Counted from the stretch's first letter, positions 42,230-52,314 are shown. The stretch is DNA of 64,000 bases from Bacteroidales bacterium (GCA_017938925.1 JAGBAO010000005.1:18950-82949), one strand, 5' to 3'. Notes: generated by a model from the sequence alone, not told the origin. Numbers and translations are program-made.

Positions 42230-44779
42230 ATGAAAACATTTACGAAATTTTTCGTGCTCGTTGCAGCAGCTGCAATGGCACTCGCTTCTTGCCAGAAGAA
42301 TGAAATCCCTGCTCCTGAAAAACGGGAAGTACACTTCACAATCAATGCTGGAATACCTCAGACCAAAACTACCATTACTGATAATGGCAAAGGTACTTAT
42401 ACTCCTTCATGGAATAAAGGAGATGAGATTGGAATCTTCTTTACCGAACCTAAAGAAAAAGTAGAAAAAGTTGACGCAACTTTTGCAAATACAAATGAAG
42501 ATGGTGAAATTGCTTCTTTTGAAGGCACTGCGAGTGTTGAAGGCGAAGGAACTTTCTATGCATTTTATCCTAAATCTTCTTTTAACCAGCACTATGGTGA
42601 TGGTACAGTTAGACTTGATCTTCCTGCAGCACAGAAGCCTACATCTACATCGTTCGATCCAAGATGTGATATCTTAGTCGCTCAGCCATGTGACTATCTT
42701 GCAGATGGAGAAACTGTCGTTATCAAAGATCTCTTTTTTGCAAGACTTATGTCTGTTCTGAAGATTAATCTTTTAGGTGAGTTTGCAAAAGATGAGGTAG
42801 TCGAGTCTATTAGTTTTACTGTTGGTGGAGATAATCCTGTCGACATTACTGGTAATGCCAAGATTGATTATAAAACAGCAACTATTAAAGCTTGGAATAA
42901 TGGTAGCGTAAAGAGGAATGTTGTAACAGCTACATATTTATCTGATAATTATATTACGATAGCAGGAACAAATAATGCAGCATATTTTGTTGTAGCCCCT
43001 GTAACTATTCCAGCTGGTGCTGAACTTGCCTTCACTATTAAGACTGAGAACTATAACATTTCTAAGACTGTTACAGCTCCGAGTGACATGTCTTTCTTTG
43101 CTGGAAATGTTGCAGTAATCAACCTTACAATCGAAGAGGAAAACTGCACTGCTAAGGTGGAAGATACTTCGGATTATTCAGGTGAATGGCTGATCGTTAA
43201 TTCGGATTTAACAAGAGCTGCTAATGCGTGGGCCAATGGTAACAACCTTCCTGAGTTTGAACTCACAACTAACGAAGGTGTTGTCCTTGAGTCTGATGGC
43301 ATTGCAAACTGTAAGATGATAATAACAAAGGAGGCAGATGGTTATACAATTCAGGATGCTTCTGGTATGTATTTATACGCAGCGGGAGCTTCTGACAAGA
43401 ATCATCTTTACGGTCAGGAAACTAAATCTTACTGGACGATTGAGAAAAATGAGACTAATTATGTTATAACGTCATTAGCAAAGGATGAACGAAATATCCT
43501 CCGCTATAATAGTTCAAGTAAGATATTCTCTTGCTATTCTTCAGGTCAGGCTGATGTGACTCTTTATCGATATTCTGAAATTAAGCCTGATACAAATCCA
43601 AGCATAAGTGTCGCAGAGACTACAAATCCGTCTATTGGGGCAGAAGGTGGAGATCTTACATTTACTTGTACAACTAAGAATCTCGAAGGAGAGACTTTGG
43701 AAGTTGTAGAAGAGTCGGAATATCTAACATGTTCAGTTGCAGAAAACGTGGTAACAATAACCGTAGCTGCAAATGAAGCTGAAGAATCAAGAACCTTAAA
43801 TGCTACCATTAAGTGTGGTTCGGTTGAAGTTCCAGTTACTATTAATCAGTCTGGAAAACCTGCTGAAGGAGGAACGGCAGAACCTGTTGAAGCAACTATT
43901 TCTTTTGAATCCGCAAACCATAGAGTCTCTCAGGATGGAAACTCTCAGGTTTGGGCAAATGGTGGTGTAACATTCACGAATAATAAGTCTGCATCTGCCA
44001 ATGCTGTTGTCGGCAATACTAATCCTGTCAGACTTTATGCAAACTCGGAACTTGTAATCAAAGCAGATGGTAATATAACTGCGATCTCTTTTGACTGTAA
44101 TTCTACAAGTTATGCCACTGCTCTTAAAAATTCTATAGGAGACCTTGCTAAAGCAAACTCAGATAAAGTCACTGTGTCATTAGATGGCAGTTCAAATACA
44201 TTTACTGTCGCAAAATTGACTGCGCAAGTGAGGATGGATGCTATGACAGTTACCTATTTGACTAGTGGTTCAGGTAGTGGTGGTACTACAGACCCTGAAA
44301 CTCCAGGTGAAGGTGGTGAGACTCCAGATCCTGACCCAGATCCTGACCCAGATCAGCCGGGTGAAGCTGGTACTTCAACAATATCAGTTACCTTCGCAGA
44401 TTATACTGCTGGAACTCAGTATGCTACTAATGAGGAGCATAAAATCAATAATGTTTTAACATTGTATACCACTCAATGTCACTTTACATCAGAGTTGAGA
44501 ATTTATTCAAGTTCGACTCATAATGGATATGTGATTTCTAATAAACTTCCAGGTGCCATAACTAATTTAAGTTTTAATGCTGGCAACAATACAGATACTC
44601 TTAATGTATACGGAAGTACTGATGGAATTACATGGACACTTGTCAACGGTGTTAATATTACTTCTTCTTATAAAGATTATTCAGTTGATTTTACAGGTTC
44701 ATATACATATTTTAAAATGGATGTTGCAGGAACTAATCAGCTGCGTTTAAAGTCGTTTAGTGTTACTTATAAGAACTAA
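42230..44779 (+). CDS. Large surface lipoprotein with fimbrillin-like and BACON-like domains
   Basis: An 849-residue predicted lipoprotein (MKTFTKFFVLVAAAAMALASC, Cys21). The N-terminal part (about 25-300) resembles Bacteroidales fimbrillin-like/Mfa-type adhesin domains (KTTITDNGKGTYTPSWNKGD). Residues about 460-550 look like a BACON domain (TLNATIKCGSVEVPVTINQS). Two similar beta-rich domains follow, separated by a Pro/Asp linker (PDPDPDPDPDQPGE). It is visibly more AT-rich than the flanking genes, with codons unlike the neighbouring housekeeping genes, suggesting acquisition by transfer. A role in adhesion or glycan contact is inferred. It ends before a terminator-like hairpin at 44836-44870. 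Confidence 0.75.
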   Translation: MKTFTKFFVLVAAAAMALASCQKNEIPAPEKREVHFTINAGIPQTKTTITDNGKGTYTPSWNKGDEIGIFFTEPKEKVEKVDATFANTNEDGEIASFEGTASVEGEGTFYAFYPKSSFNQHYGDGTVRLDLPAAQKPTSTSFDPRCDILVAQPCDYLADGETVVIKDLFFARLMSVLKINLLGEFAKDEVVESISFTVGGDNPVDITGNAKIDYKTATIKAWNNGSVKRNVVTATYLSDNYITIAGTNNAAYFVVAPVTIPAGAELAFTIKTENYNISKTVTAPSDMSFFAGNVAVINLTIEEENCTAKVEDTSDYSGEWLIVNSDLTRAANAWANGNNLPEFELTTNEGVVLESDGIANCKMIITKEADGYTIQDASGMYLYAAGASDKNHLYGQETKSYWTIEKNETNYVITSLAKDERNILRYNSSSKIFSCYSSGQADVTLYRYSEIKPDTNPSISVAETTNPSIGAEGGDLTFTCTTKNLEGETLEVVEESEYLTCSVAENVVTITVAANEAEESRTLNATIKCGSVEVPVTINQSGKPAEGGTAEPVEATISFESANHRVSQDGNSQVWANGGVTFTNNKSASANAVVGNTNPVRLYANSELVIKADGNITAISFDCNSTSYATALKNSIGDLAKANSDKVTVSLDGSSNTFTVAKLTAQVRMDAMTVTYLTSGSGSGGTTDPETPGEGGETPDPDPDPDPDQPGEAGTSTISVTFADYTAGTQYATNEEHKINNVLTLYTTQCHFTSELRIYSSSTHNGYVISNKLPGAITNLSFNAGNNTDTLNVYGSTDGITWTLVNGVNITSSYKDYSVDFTGSYTYFKMDVAGTNQLRLKSFSVTYKN

Positions 44780-44835
44780 CCCAGAGCTTTCTGCAAGTAG
44801 CCTAACTTGGCTGATTTGAAAGCAGGTATTAATAA

Positions 44836-44870
44836 AGAGTTCGACAGAGGTTACTCTGTCGGGCTCTTTT
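44836..44870 (+). terminator. Terminator after the surface lipoprotein gene
   Basis: GAG-TT-CGACAGAG and CTCTGTCG-GG-CTC form an 11-bp stem with a symmetric internal loop and a 4-nt apical loop, followed by TTTT. Confidence 0.75.
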
Positions 44871-44892
44871 GCCAACCTGATATGCCGGCTTT

Positions 44893-45062
44893 AAATGCCA
44901 GTTTGTGTAATTCAGTTTGCTGAGGTATGCGGGATGCCTGTAGTATGGAAGAGGCATCGCACCCCCGCGTAGGGGGAGGGGCACACGAAGTGGGAGGGGG
45001 CCTCTGGAATACTGCAGGCACCCCGCTGACCCCTCAAATCAGGTAATCTGGCAAACTGCATA
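44893..45062. repeat. About 170-bp imperfect palindromic element
   Basis: Outer arms ATGCCAGTTTG... (from 44893) and ...CAAACTGCAT (to 45062) pair loosely. The inner arms GCGGGATGCCTGTAGTAT and ATACTGCAGGCACCCCGC pair over 18 bp with G-U pairs, then continue with GAGGC/GCCTC. The centre holds CCCCCGCGTAGGGGGAGGGG and GTGGGAGGGGG. It has no reading frame and could be a REP/MITE-like element. It fills the roughly 300-bp gap between the lipoprotein and the HTH gene. Confidence 0.6.
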
Positions 45063-45085
45063 GAGTAGTCTATTAAGATAAATCA

Positions 45086-45553
45086 ATGGAAAAACAAGAT
45101 ATGAATAAGGCAAGGAACCTGAGGTTTCTTGTGGACTTCATGAAGGCTGCCGGTGTGAGCACTAATCAGGTGGCCCAGCTGATGGGGGTGTCCCGTCAGG
45201 CTGTGCATCATTGGTTCGTGAAGGATGACATGAAGGTGTCGCAGATCCAGCGCCTGTTCGAGCTCTGCGGCTACAAGATAGTCTTTGCTCTGGAGAAGGA
45301 GGAGGCCAGGAACAACCTGCCTGTGCGGGTGACCATGTCTGTGGTCAATCCGTCAGGACCTCAGAGGCTGGCCTTCCTCAAGAATGCACTCGACCGTTAC
45401 GATGTGTCGAGGGAGAGCCTTGCCGCCAGACTGAATGTCGGCAAGACCACCCTATACAACTGGTTCAAGTCGGACGACTGCTTCCTGTCCTATGTCTATG
45501 CAATAGCTATGGCAGAGGATATGAAACTTGACATCCGTATAGCCCCTTTGTAA
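45086..45553 (+). CDS. Protein with two helix-turn-helix domains
   Basis: A 155-residue putative DNA-binding protein with two related HTH units: VSTNQVAQLMGVSRQAVHHW (about 25-44) and VSRESLAARLNVGKTTLYNW (about 108-127). No effector or membrane part is seen. The 3' end of this gene is repeated, about 80 per cent alike by eye, at 46771-46914, on the other side of the Rpn gene. The regulatory target is unknown; an operator in the palindromes next door is possible. Confidence 0.75.
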   Translation: MEKQDMNKARNLRFLVDFMKAAGVSTNQVAQLMGVSRQAVHHWFVKDDMKVSQIQRLFELCGYKIVFALEKEEARNNLPVRVTMSVVNPSGPQRLAFLKNALDRYDVSRESLAARLNVGKTTLYNWFKSDDCFLSYVYAIAMAEDMKLDIRIAPL

Positions 45554-45640
45554 CAGACCGATTCTGGAGGCGGATTCTGTCATATTAGAGACTCTACCTC
45601 CGATGATGTGGAGATAGTCATGATCAGAAATGACTCAGAA

Positions 45641-45690
45641 GATTAAATGAAGCAGGATGCACCGACCAGTGCATCCTGCTTCATTTAATC
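45641..45690. repeat. Perfect 22-bp inverted repeat downstream of the Rpn gene
   Basis: GATTAAATGAAGCAGGATGCAC (45641-45662) and its exact complement GTGCATCCTGCTTCATTTAATC (45669-45690) surround a 6-nt loop. It lies 25 bp after the Rpn stop codon. It can act as a terminator stem, but lacks a clear U-run. Confidence 0.75.
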
Positions 45691-45714
45691 ACTTTGCCGA
45701 CGCTCCAAGCAGTG

Positions 45715-46617
45715 TTACTCCTCGGCGTCGAGTTCTGCCTCGGTCAGTCCGACAAATTCAGCAGCTTCTGCTTTTGTCATGCCCTTTGCCATCAGATTGG
45801 CTGCAATCTTACGTGCCCTGATCCTCTCTCCTTTGTCAATTCCTTCAGCCATCCCTTCCTCTCGTCCAATCATCTTAGCCGTTTCGATTTCATCGTAATG
45901 TCTTCTTTCGTCGTACATATCCTTTTCGTATTGAATTCGTTTCTTCTTGCTGAATCTGGGTATGTCGCAAGCCTTGAACAGTCGTGTGAAGATCTCATCC
46001 TGGAGTTCCTTGGGCTGATTCTTCAAGCGCCAGCCGTTCTTGATAACATAAAGCATCTTCTCCAGATCGTTCCTGCACTCCTCCAGTGTCCTGTCAAATC
46101 TTGCCAACTCCGCGAAGATAATGAAAATCGTATCGTCCTGCAACTCATGAGTCCGTTTTTCCATGAAAGTGTATTCCGAGACATATTGTCCTGTCCACGC
46201 TTCCGGATCATGATGTCGGATATGCGTACCCATAAGCCCTATCAGATATACGGGAGCGACATTGTATCCCTTACCTTTTTCATTCTGTCTGTCATACATC
46301 CTGCTGGCATAGCTGACGCATCTCTTGAACCAATATGCCTCCGGAGAACATTGTACCTCCACGATAAACACGGAATTATCCCTGTCCCTGCACATGAAGT
46401 CGTATCGGAACTCCTTGTTCTCATCCAACTGTCCCTGGTGCTCTGTAGGGCCGTACTCAATATCCTCAACCATCTTTCCTTCGGGAAGCAACATGTTGAT
46501 CACAGACATGACCACATCCTTGTTCCTCCTGTCGCCGAAAACAGCCTTGAAACCCCCGTTAGTCAGCAGGCTCACATACTTTTGAACCACCTCTGTCCTT
46601 TCCACATTCTCTCTCAT
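45715..46617 (-). CDS. Rpn family recombination-promoting nuclease/putative transposase
   Basis: A 300-residue PD-(D/E)XK nuclease of the Rpn (PDDEXK_2) family. The catalytic core reads RYDFMCRD ... VFIVEVQCSPEAYW (Asp then Glu-x-Gln). The family opens with NGGFKAVFGDRRNKDVVMSVINMLL. The C-terminus has the usual charged helical region and GMTKAEAAEFVGLTEAEL. The start at the complement of 46615-46617 is preferred over a GTG at 46641. These proteins nick DNA, promote recombination and are often found in variable loci; they are not classic IS transposases. No terminal repeats of an IS are proven. Confidence 0.88.
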   Translation of the reverse strand: MRENVERTEVVQKYVSLLTNGGFKAVFGDRRNKDVVMSVINMLLPEGKMVEDIEYGPTEHQGQLDENKEFRYDFMCRDRDNSVFIVEVQCSPEAYWFKRCVSYASRMYDRQNEKGKGYNVAPVYLIGLMGTHIRHHDPEAWTGQYVSEYTFMEKRTHELQDDTIFIIFAELARFDRTLEECRNDLEKMLYVIKNGWRLKNQPKELQDEIFTRLFKACDIPRFSKKKRIQYEKDMYDERRHYDEIETAKMIGREEGMAEGIDKGERIRARKIAANLMAKGMTKAEAAEFVGLTEAELDAEE

Positions 46618-46645
46618 GACTTTTTTGCTGCAAAGTTCCACAGAC

Positions 46646-46676
46646 TTATCCGTATACCGAAAAAGTATACGGATAA
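46646..46676. repeat. Perfect 12-bp inverted repeat upstream of the Rpn gene
   Basis: TTATCCGTATAC (46646-46657) and GTATACGGATAA (46665-46676) with a 7-nt spacer, about 30 bp before the Rpn start. A possible operator or element end. Confidence 0.65.
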
Positions 46677-46770
46677 TTTTAAAAATCGTGGTTTTAGCCA
46701 GCTCAGACAGTGTTTTGGCGTCAGAAATTTAGCAAAAAACCTTAGGTTTTATGTTAAATATCATGTTGTC

Positions 46771-46914
46771 ATGGATGACCTTGCTGCCAGACCTGGCGTA
46801 GGCAAGGCCACCCTATATAACTGGTTCAAGTCGGATGACTGTTTCCTGTCCTACGTTTATGCTATCGCCCTGGCCGAAGACATGAAACTGGACATAAGCA
46901 TTTCGCCGTTATAG
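46771..46914 (+). pseudogene. Truncated copy of the double-HTH gene
   Basis: The 47-codon stretch (MDDLAARPGVGKATLYNWFK ...) matches the last 46 or so residues of the HTH protein at 45086-45553, including the second HTH and YVYAIALAEDMKLDISISPL. The N-terminal two thirds are absent. It lies on the far side of the Rpn gene, consistent with a partial duplication around that gene. The roughly 350-bp gap 46618-46965 holds this remnant and the 12-bp inverted repeat; nothing else is seen. Confidence 0.7.
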
Positions 46915-46965
46915 TGTCAGAATTACAATCAAATCCTCAGAATCCTCGTGATTCGAGGGTTTGAA

Positions 46966-48150
46966 TTACATGTAGCCTTTCAGTTCGCTGATCATGGCAT
47001 GCGCTACTGCGCGGGAGGCACCGGATCCTCCGAGGAGAGAGCGTATCTCGGCATATTCTCCCAGCATCTTCTCACGGCGCACAGGGTTTTCGATCAGGTC
47101 GCGTATCTCTGTCACGAGGGCATCTGCATTGCAGTCGTCCTGGATGAACTCCTTGAACGCAAGACGGTCCACTATCAGGTTTCCCAGACTTATGTACTTG
47201 ACCTTGATAATCTTCTTGGCGACCCGGTAGGTGAGGGGATTGGTTATGTATCCTACTACCTGCGGGGTGTTGAACAGGGCGGTTTCTAGGGAAGCGGTTC
47301 CGGAATTTATCACTCCTGCTTCAGCATGACGGATTATGGACTGGGTCTCGCCGAACAGGATCCTGACATATTCCTTGTTCTCATCGTTCAGCCATGCTGA
47401 GTAGTCTTCCATGCTTCTGGCCGGGGCTCCTGCTATGATAAACTGATAGCCGGAGTACTCCGGCAGTGCGTGCATCTTTGCTGCGAATTCTGTCAGTACC
47501 GGCATCATAGTGCTGATCTCCGGCTTTCTGGAACCTGCCAGCATCGCTATTATCGGCTTGTCTTCCAGTGAGTTGCGCTTGAGGAATTCCTCTCGTGTCT
47601 CAAGCATGGCCCTTGATCCGTCAACAGCATCCACGAGGGGATTGCCTTTATAGACATACTTCACTCCCTTGGCGTCAAAGTACGGCTTTTCAAACGGGAA
47701 CACGATAAAGAGCCTGTCAACATATTTCTTGAGTTTGCGGATACGCCCCTCTCTTGACGCCCAGACCTTCGGCGCTATGTAGTAGAAGACCTTGTAGCCT
47801 GCCTTGTGGGCAAATTCAGCAATCTTGAAGTTGAATCCCGGATAGTCTATCAAGATCACCACATCGGGATTCCATGCGAGGATGTCCTTCCTGCAGAAAT
47901 CCACATTCCTTAGCAGCCTGCCAGCCTTGGCCAGCACCTCCACGAATCCCATTACCGCCCCTTCCTTATAATGGCGTACCAGTCCGGAGGAAACTGCACC
48001 TCCGGACTGATAGGACGACCAGGCATCTGACATAAGGTCTCCGCCCCAGAAACGGATATCCGCCTGTGGGTCTTCTGCATATATGCCTTTCATCAGGTTC
48101 GAGCCGTGAAGGTCGCCTGAGGCTTCTCCTGCTATGATGTAGTACTTCAT
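46966..48150 (-). CDS. lpxB: Lipid-A-disaccharide synthase
   Basis: A 394-residue GT19 glycosyltransferase that joins UDP-diacylglucosamine and lipid X in lipid A synthesis. It begins MKYYIIAGEASGDLHGSNLM, and shows DYPGFNFKIAEFAHK, YYIAPKVWASREGRI, FPFEKPYF, LAGSRKPEIS and NSGTASLETAL. It lies 1 bp after surE, a common arrangement in this phylum. Confidence 0.96.
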   Translation of the reverse strand: MKYYIIAGEASGDLHGSNLMKGIYAEDPQADIRFWGGDLMSDAWSSYQSGGAVSSGLVRHYKEGAVMGFVEVLAKAGRLLRNVDFCRKDILAWNPDVVILIDYPGFNFKIAEFAHKAGYKVFYYIAPKVWASREGRIRKLKKYVDRLFIVFPFEKPYFDAKGVKYVYKGNPLVDAVDGSRAMLETREEFLKRNSLEDKPIIAMLAGSRKPEISTMMPVLTEFAAKMHALPEYSGYQFIIAGAPARSMEDYSAWLNDENKEYVRILFGETQSIIRHAEAGVINSGTASLETALFNTPQVVGYITNPLTYRVAKKIIKVKYISLGNLIVDRLAFKEFIQDDCNADALVTEIRDLIENPVRREKMLGEYAEIRSLLGGSGASRAVAHAMISELKGYM

Positions 48151-48151
48151 C

Positions 48152-48967
48152 TTAAAACATTTGTCTGAGCCTTTCTGTCTGCTCGTAGTCCGTGCAGTCG
48201 AGATTGTGTGCGACGATGCTTATATAACCGTCAGCGACGAGCCTGTGGTCAGCATTGTCCGGATTGCGAGGGTCGTCCGTGAAGTCGCCTACCATCATAT
48301 AGAGGTCTTCACCTTCTTCAAGAACCGGGTTTGAGCTCTGGCCGAGCATTTCCGGAGTAATTCCGTATTTCGCATAGTGCTGAAGGTCCCATTCCTTGAA
48401 TTCACGCACCCAGCGTCCCATGCCCTGGACTCCGACCCGTACTCCTTTGATGTCTTCTGCGGGGATGTTCGGGAAGTTCACGTTATAGTACACTCCGTGC
48501 TTTTCAGGCCAGTCCTTCATCAGCTTGCTGAATATCTCTCCAAAGTATTTTGTAACACCGCTGAAATCAGCGTCCGGGTGCAGTGTGTCCAGAGATACTC
48601 CAATCGCCGGAATCCCGTTCAGAGCACCTTCCATCGCCGCTCCGAGGGTTCCTGAGTAGCATGAGGCTGTCGCTGCATTTGATCCGTGGTTGATTCCCGA
48701 AACGACTACATCAGGAAAATTGTCCAGGAACATCGTGTTGAGTCCGAACTTCACGCAGCTTGCAGGGGTGGCATCCACATAGTGCCAGCCATCCCCAAGA
48801 TCCTTGTGCGCTATCTGCTTGAACCCCAGAGAAACTGCCATGGACATGCCTGACTGGTGGTGTTTCGGTGCGATCACTGTTACGTCTCCGAACTGTTTCA
48901 TTATTTCTGCCAGGACCTTGATTCCCTTGGCCTGGTATCCGTCGTCATTGGTTATGAGTATACGCAT
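48152..48967 (-). CDS. surE: 5'/3'-nucleotidase SurE
   Basis: A 271-residue SurE phosphatase. The N-terminal metal site ILITNDDGYQAKGI is clear, with VVSGINHGSNAATASCYSGTLGAAMEG and GYISIVAHNLDCT. It dephosphorylates nucleoside monophosphates and short polyphosphates. It is followed by lpxB 1 bp away. A minus-strand -7 box TACCTTTG lies about 25 bp upstream. Confidence 0.95.
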   Translation of the reverse strand: MRILITNDDGYQAKGIKVLAEIMKQFGDVTVIAPKHHQSGMSMAVSLGFKQIAHKDLGDGWHYVDATPASCVKFGLNTMFLDNFPDVVVSGINHGSNAATASCYSGTLGAAMEGALNGIPAIGVSLDTLHPDADFSGVTKYFGEIFSKLMKDWPEKHGVYYNVNFPNIPAEDIKGVRVGVQGMGRWVREFKEWDLQHYAKYGITPEMLGQSSNPVLEEGEDLYMMVGDFTDDPRNPDNADHRLVADGYISIVAHNLDCTDYEQTERLRQMF

Positions 48968-49055
48968 TTTCTCATTATTTACAAACTGCGCAAAGGTAAC
49001 AAATATTTAATGGATATTTTCATGGTCAAAGATATTCACATTTGAATATTTTTTC

Positions 49056-49063
49056 TAAATTTG
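49056..49063 (+). promoter_or_regulatory. -7 element of gapA
   Basis: TAAATTTG, 77 bp before the ATG at 49140. No good TTTG lies at the usual distance. Confidence 0.55.
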
Positions 49064-49097
49064 CAGCGATTTTGTGAAAGAGGGTTTTCGCAAATGA

Positions 49098-50138
<1,041 letters not shown>

Positions 50139-50164
50139 TCTGAACCAGATCAATACTTTATATG

Positions 50165-50195
50165 GTCGCTTTCCGAAAGGGAAGCGACTTTTTTA
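50165..50195 (+). terminator. Terminator of gapA
   Basis: GTCGCTTTCC and GGGAAGCGAC pair around GAAA, then TTTTTTATT. Confidence 0.9.
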
Positions 50196-50196
50196 T

Positions 50197-50204
50197 TATC
50201 TTTG
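50197..50204 (+). promoter_or_regulatory. -7 element of the NhaC-like gene
   Basis: TATCTTTG directly after the gapA terminator and 27 bp before the ATG at 50232. Confidence 0.55.
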
Positions 50205-50231
50205 CGCCCGGTTATTAGAAGTTAGTGTAAA

Positions 50232-51680
50232 ATGAAGATTTTCAGCAGGAACGAACGGCCTTCATGGGCTGTTTCATTGATTCCTTTTGTGGTTCTGGTG
50301 ATTCTCCTTGCGATAGTGATCAAGGTGTTCGGGACCGGAGCTCTGGACGGAGGCAGCCAGGTGGCCCTTATGTTTGCAGCAGGAGTCACGGTTGCCATTT
50401 CAATGATATTCTACAGGATCCCGTGGAAGGATCTGGAGGATTCCATAGTCGACAACATCCACTCAGTCGGAACATCAATAGTCATTCTTCTTCTTATCGG
50501 AGCCGTCTCCGGTTCCTGGATGCTCAGCGGTGTGGTCCCGACCCTCATATATTATGGTATGAAGGTCATCACACCTTCTATATTCCTGTTCGCATCATGT
50601 GCAATCTCTGCCTTGATCTCAGTCATGACGGGCAGTTCATGGACTACAATCGCCACAATAGGAGTCGCTCTTGTCGGAATTGGTACAGCCCAGGGCTATG
50701 AACCGGGATGGATTGCCGGAGCTATAATTTCCGGTGCATATTTCGGTGACAAGGTCTCTCCGCTGTCGGATACGACTGTGCTCGCATCTTCATCTGCCGG
50801 AACACCACTGTTCACGCATATCCGCTTCATGATGGTCACGACGATTCCTTCATTTGTAATATCCCTTGTTGTCTTTCTGATTGTAAGCCTCCTGCATGAG
50901 ACGCCAGATGCCAGCCAGACAGCAGGATTTACTGATGACCTCGTGCATTCTTTCAACATATCCCCATGGCTGCTGCTGGTTCCTGTCCTGACTGGGTTTC
51001 TGATTGCCCGTAAAGTTCCTGCCATAATCACCTTGTTTTCCGCTTCTGTTATTGCAGGAATCTTTGCTCTGATATTCCAGCCTCATATTCTTGCTGAAGT
51101 GGCAGGTGGATCAGACTCACTCAGTTTCGTCGAAGGATTCAAGGGACTTTTCAAGACATATTACGGACCGACAGCCATAGATACAGGCAACACCGAACTT
51201 AATTCTCTTGTCTCTACCCGTGGTATGACAGGTATGCTCAACACCGTATTTCTTATAATTGCAGCCAGCACATTCGGAGGAGTCCTGGTCGGCAGCGGTA
51301 TGCTTCAGAGCCTTACAGACGCCCTTGTAAGTTTTGTGAGAAGAAGGGTGACCATGGTGACGGCAACTGTCGGTACCGGAATCTTCGCCAATATGATCAC
51401 AGGAGACCAGTATCTCTCAATCCTTCTTACGAGCAGTCTTTATAAGAAGCTCTATCAGGAAAGAGGTTACGACAGCAAGCTGCTCAGCCGTTCGGTGGAA
51501 GATTCTGCTACAGTCGTGTCTGTTCTTATCCCTTGGAATTCCTGTGGTATGACACAGGCGACAGTCCTGAAAGTAAGTACAATGACCTACCTTCCATATT
51601 GTCTGTTCAATCTTATTTCCCCGTTCATGTCGATATTCATTGCTGCGATTGGATATAAGATTGTTCGTAAATCCAAATAA
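50232..51680 (+). CDS. NhaC-family Na+/H+ antiporter
   Basis: A 482-residue membrane protein with about eleven hydrophobic segments. The family signature includes FGTGALDGGSQVAL, GAIISGAYFGDKVSPLSDTT and NMITGDQYLSILLTSSLY. It exchanges protons for sodium or, in related members, for amino-acid-derived substrates such as malate/lactate. It is transcribed alone, from its own promoter, between gapA and rubrerythrin. Confidence 0.88.
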   Translation: MKIFSRNERPSWAVSLIPFVVLVILLAIVIKVFGTGALDGGSQVALMFAAGVTVAISMIFYRIPWKDLEDSIVDNIHSVGTSIVILLLIGAVSGSWMLSGVVPTLIYYGMKVITPSIFLFASCAISALISVMTGSSWTTIATIGVALVGIGTAQGYEPGWIAGAIISGAYFGDKVSPLSDTTVLASSSAGTPLFTHIRFMMVTTIPSFVISLVVFLIVSLLHETPDASQTAGFTDDLVHSFNISPWLLLVPVLTGFLIARKVPAIITLFSASVIAGIFALIFQPHILAEVAGGSDSLSFVEGFKGLFKTYYGPTAIDTGNTELNSLVSTRGMTGMLNTVFLIIAASTFGGVLVGSGMLQSLTDALVSFVRRRVTMVTATVGTGIFANMITGDQYLSILLTSSLYKKLYQERGYDSKLLSRSVEDSATVVSVLIPWNSCGMTQATVLKVSTMTYLPYCLFNLISPFMSIFIAAIGYKIVRKSK

Positions 51681-51755
51681 TTTTTTATCTTTGTGAGGTT
51701 TTGGCAAAGAATGTTGCCATAAAGACGATCACAACAATATTTAATATCACAAATT

Positions 51756-52298
51756 ATGAAAGAGTTGAAAGGAACAAGGACTGAAGCCAATCTTCAGACA
51801 GCGTTTGCAGGTGAGTCACAGGCTCGCAACAAGTACACTTATTATGCTTCAAAGGCAAAGAAGGATGGTTATGTCCAGATAGGGAAGCTTTTCGAGGAGA
51901 CAGCCAACAACGAGAAGGAGCATGCCAAGATCTGGTTCAAGCTTCTTCACGGCGGAATCATTCCGGACACTCCGGAGAACCTTCTTGATGCAGCCGAGGG
52001 CGAGAACTATGAGTGGACTGACATGTATGCAGGCTTTGCTGTCGTTGCCCGCGAGGAAGGATTTGACGAAATCGCCGATCTCTTTGAGAAGGTTGCAGCA
52101 ATCGAGAAGATGCACGAGGAGCGCTATCGCAAGCTTCTGGCTAATGTGGAAGGTGGACTCGTGTTCTCACGCGACGAAGATATGATGTGGGAGTGCTCGA
52201 ACTGCGGTCACATCGTAATCGGCAAGAAGGCTCCTGAGGTTTGCCCTGTCTGCAAGCACGCCAAGAGCTACTTCATGATCCACCCGACAAACTACTAA
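51756..52298 (+). CDS. Rubrerythrin
   Basis: A 180-residue peroxide-scavenging protein of anaerobes. The N-terminal four-helix ferritin-like domain carries the diiron ligands ([44 protein letters not shown]). The C-terminal rubredoxin-like domain has CSNCG and CPVCK. It has a -7 box TATCTTTG at 51686-51693. A terminator follows at 52315-52357. Confidence 0.96.
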   Translation: MKELKGTRTEANLQTAFAGESQARNKYTYYASKAKKDGYVQIGKLFEETANNEKEHAKIWFKLLHGGIIPDTPENLLDAAEGENYEWTDMYAGFAVVAREEGFDEIADLFEKVAAIEKMHEERYRKLLANVEGGLVFSRDEDMMWECSNCGHIVIGKKAPEVCPVCKHAKSYFMIHPTNY

Positions 52299-52314
52299 AA
52301 TATAATAATTAAAG

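Noticed and set aside
45715-46617. A classic insertion-sequence transposase
   Set aside because: The protein is an Rpn-type nuclease without a DDE domain, and no target-site duplication or matching terminal inverted repeats could be shown.
45694-46914. A 406-codon plus-strand open frame opposite the Rpn gene
   Set aside because: It is antisense to a recognisable PD-(D/E)XK nuclease and only its last 47 codons resemble a protein (the HTH fragment). The rest is the shadow of the Rpn gene.
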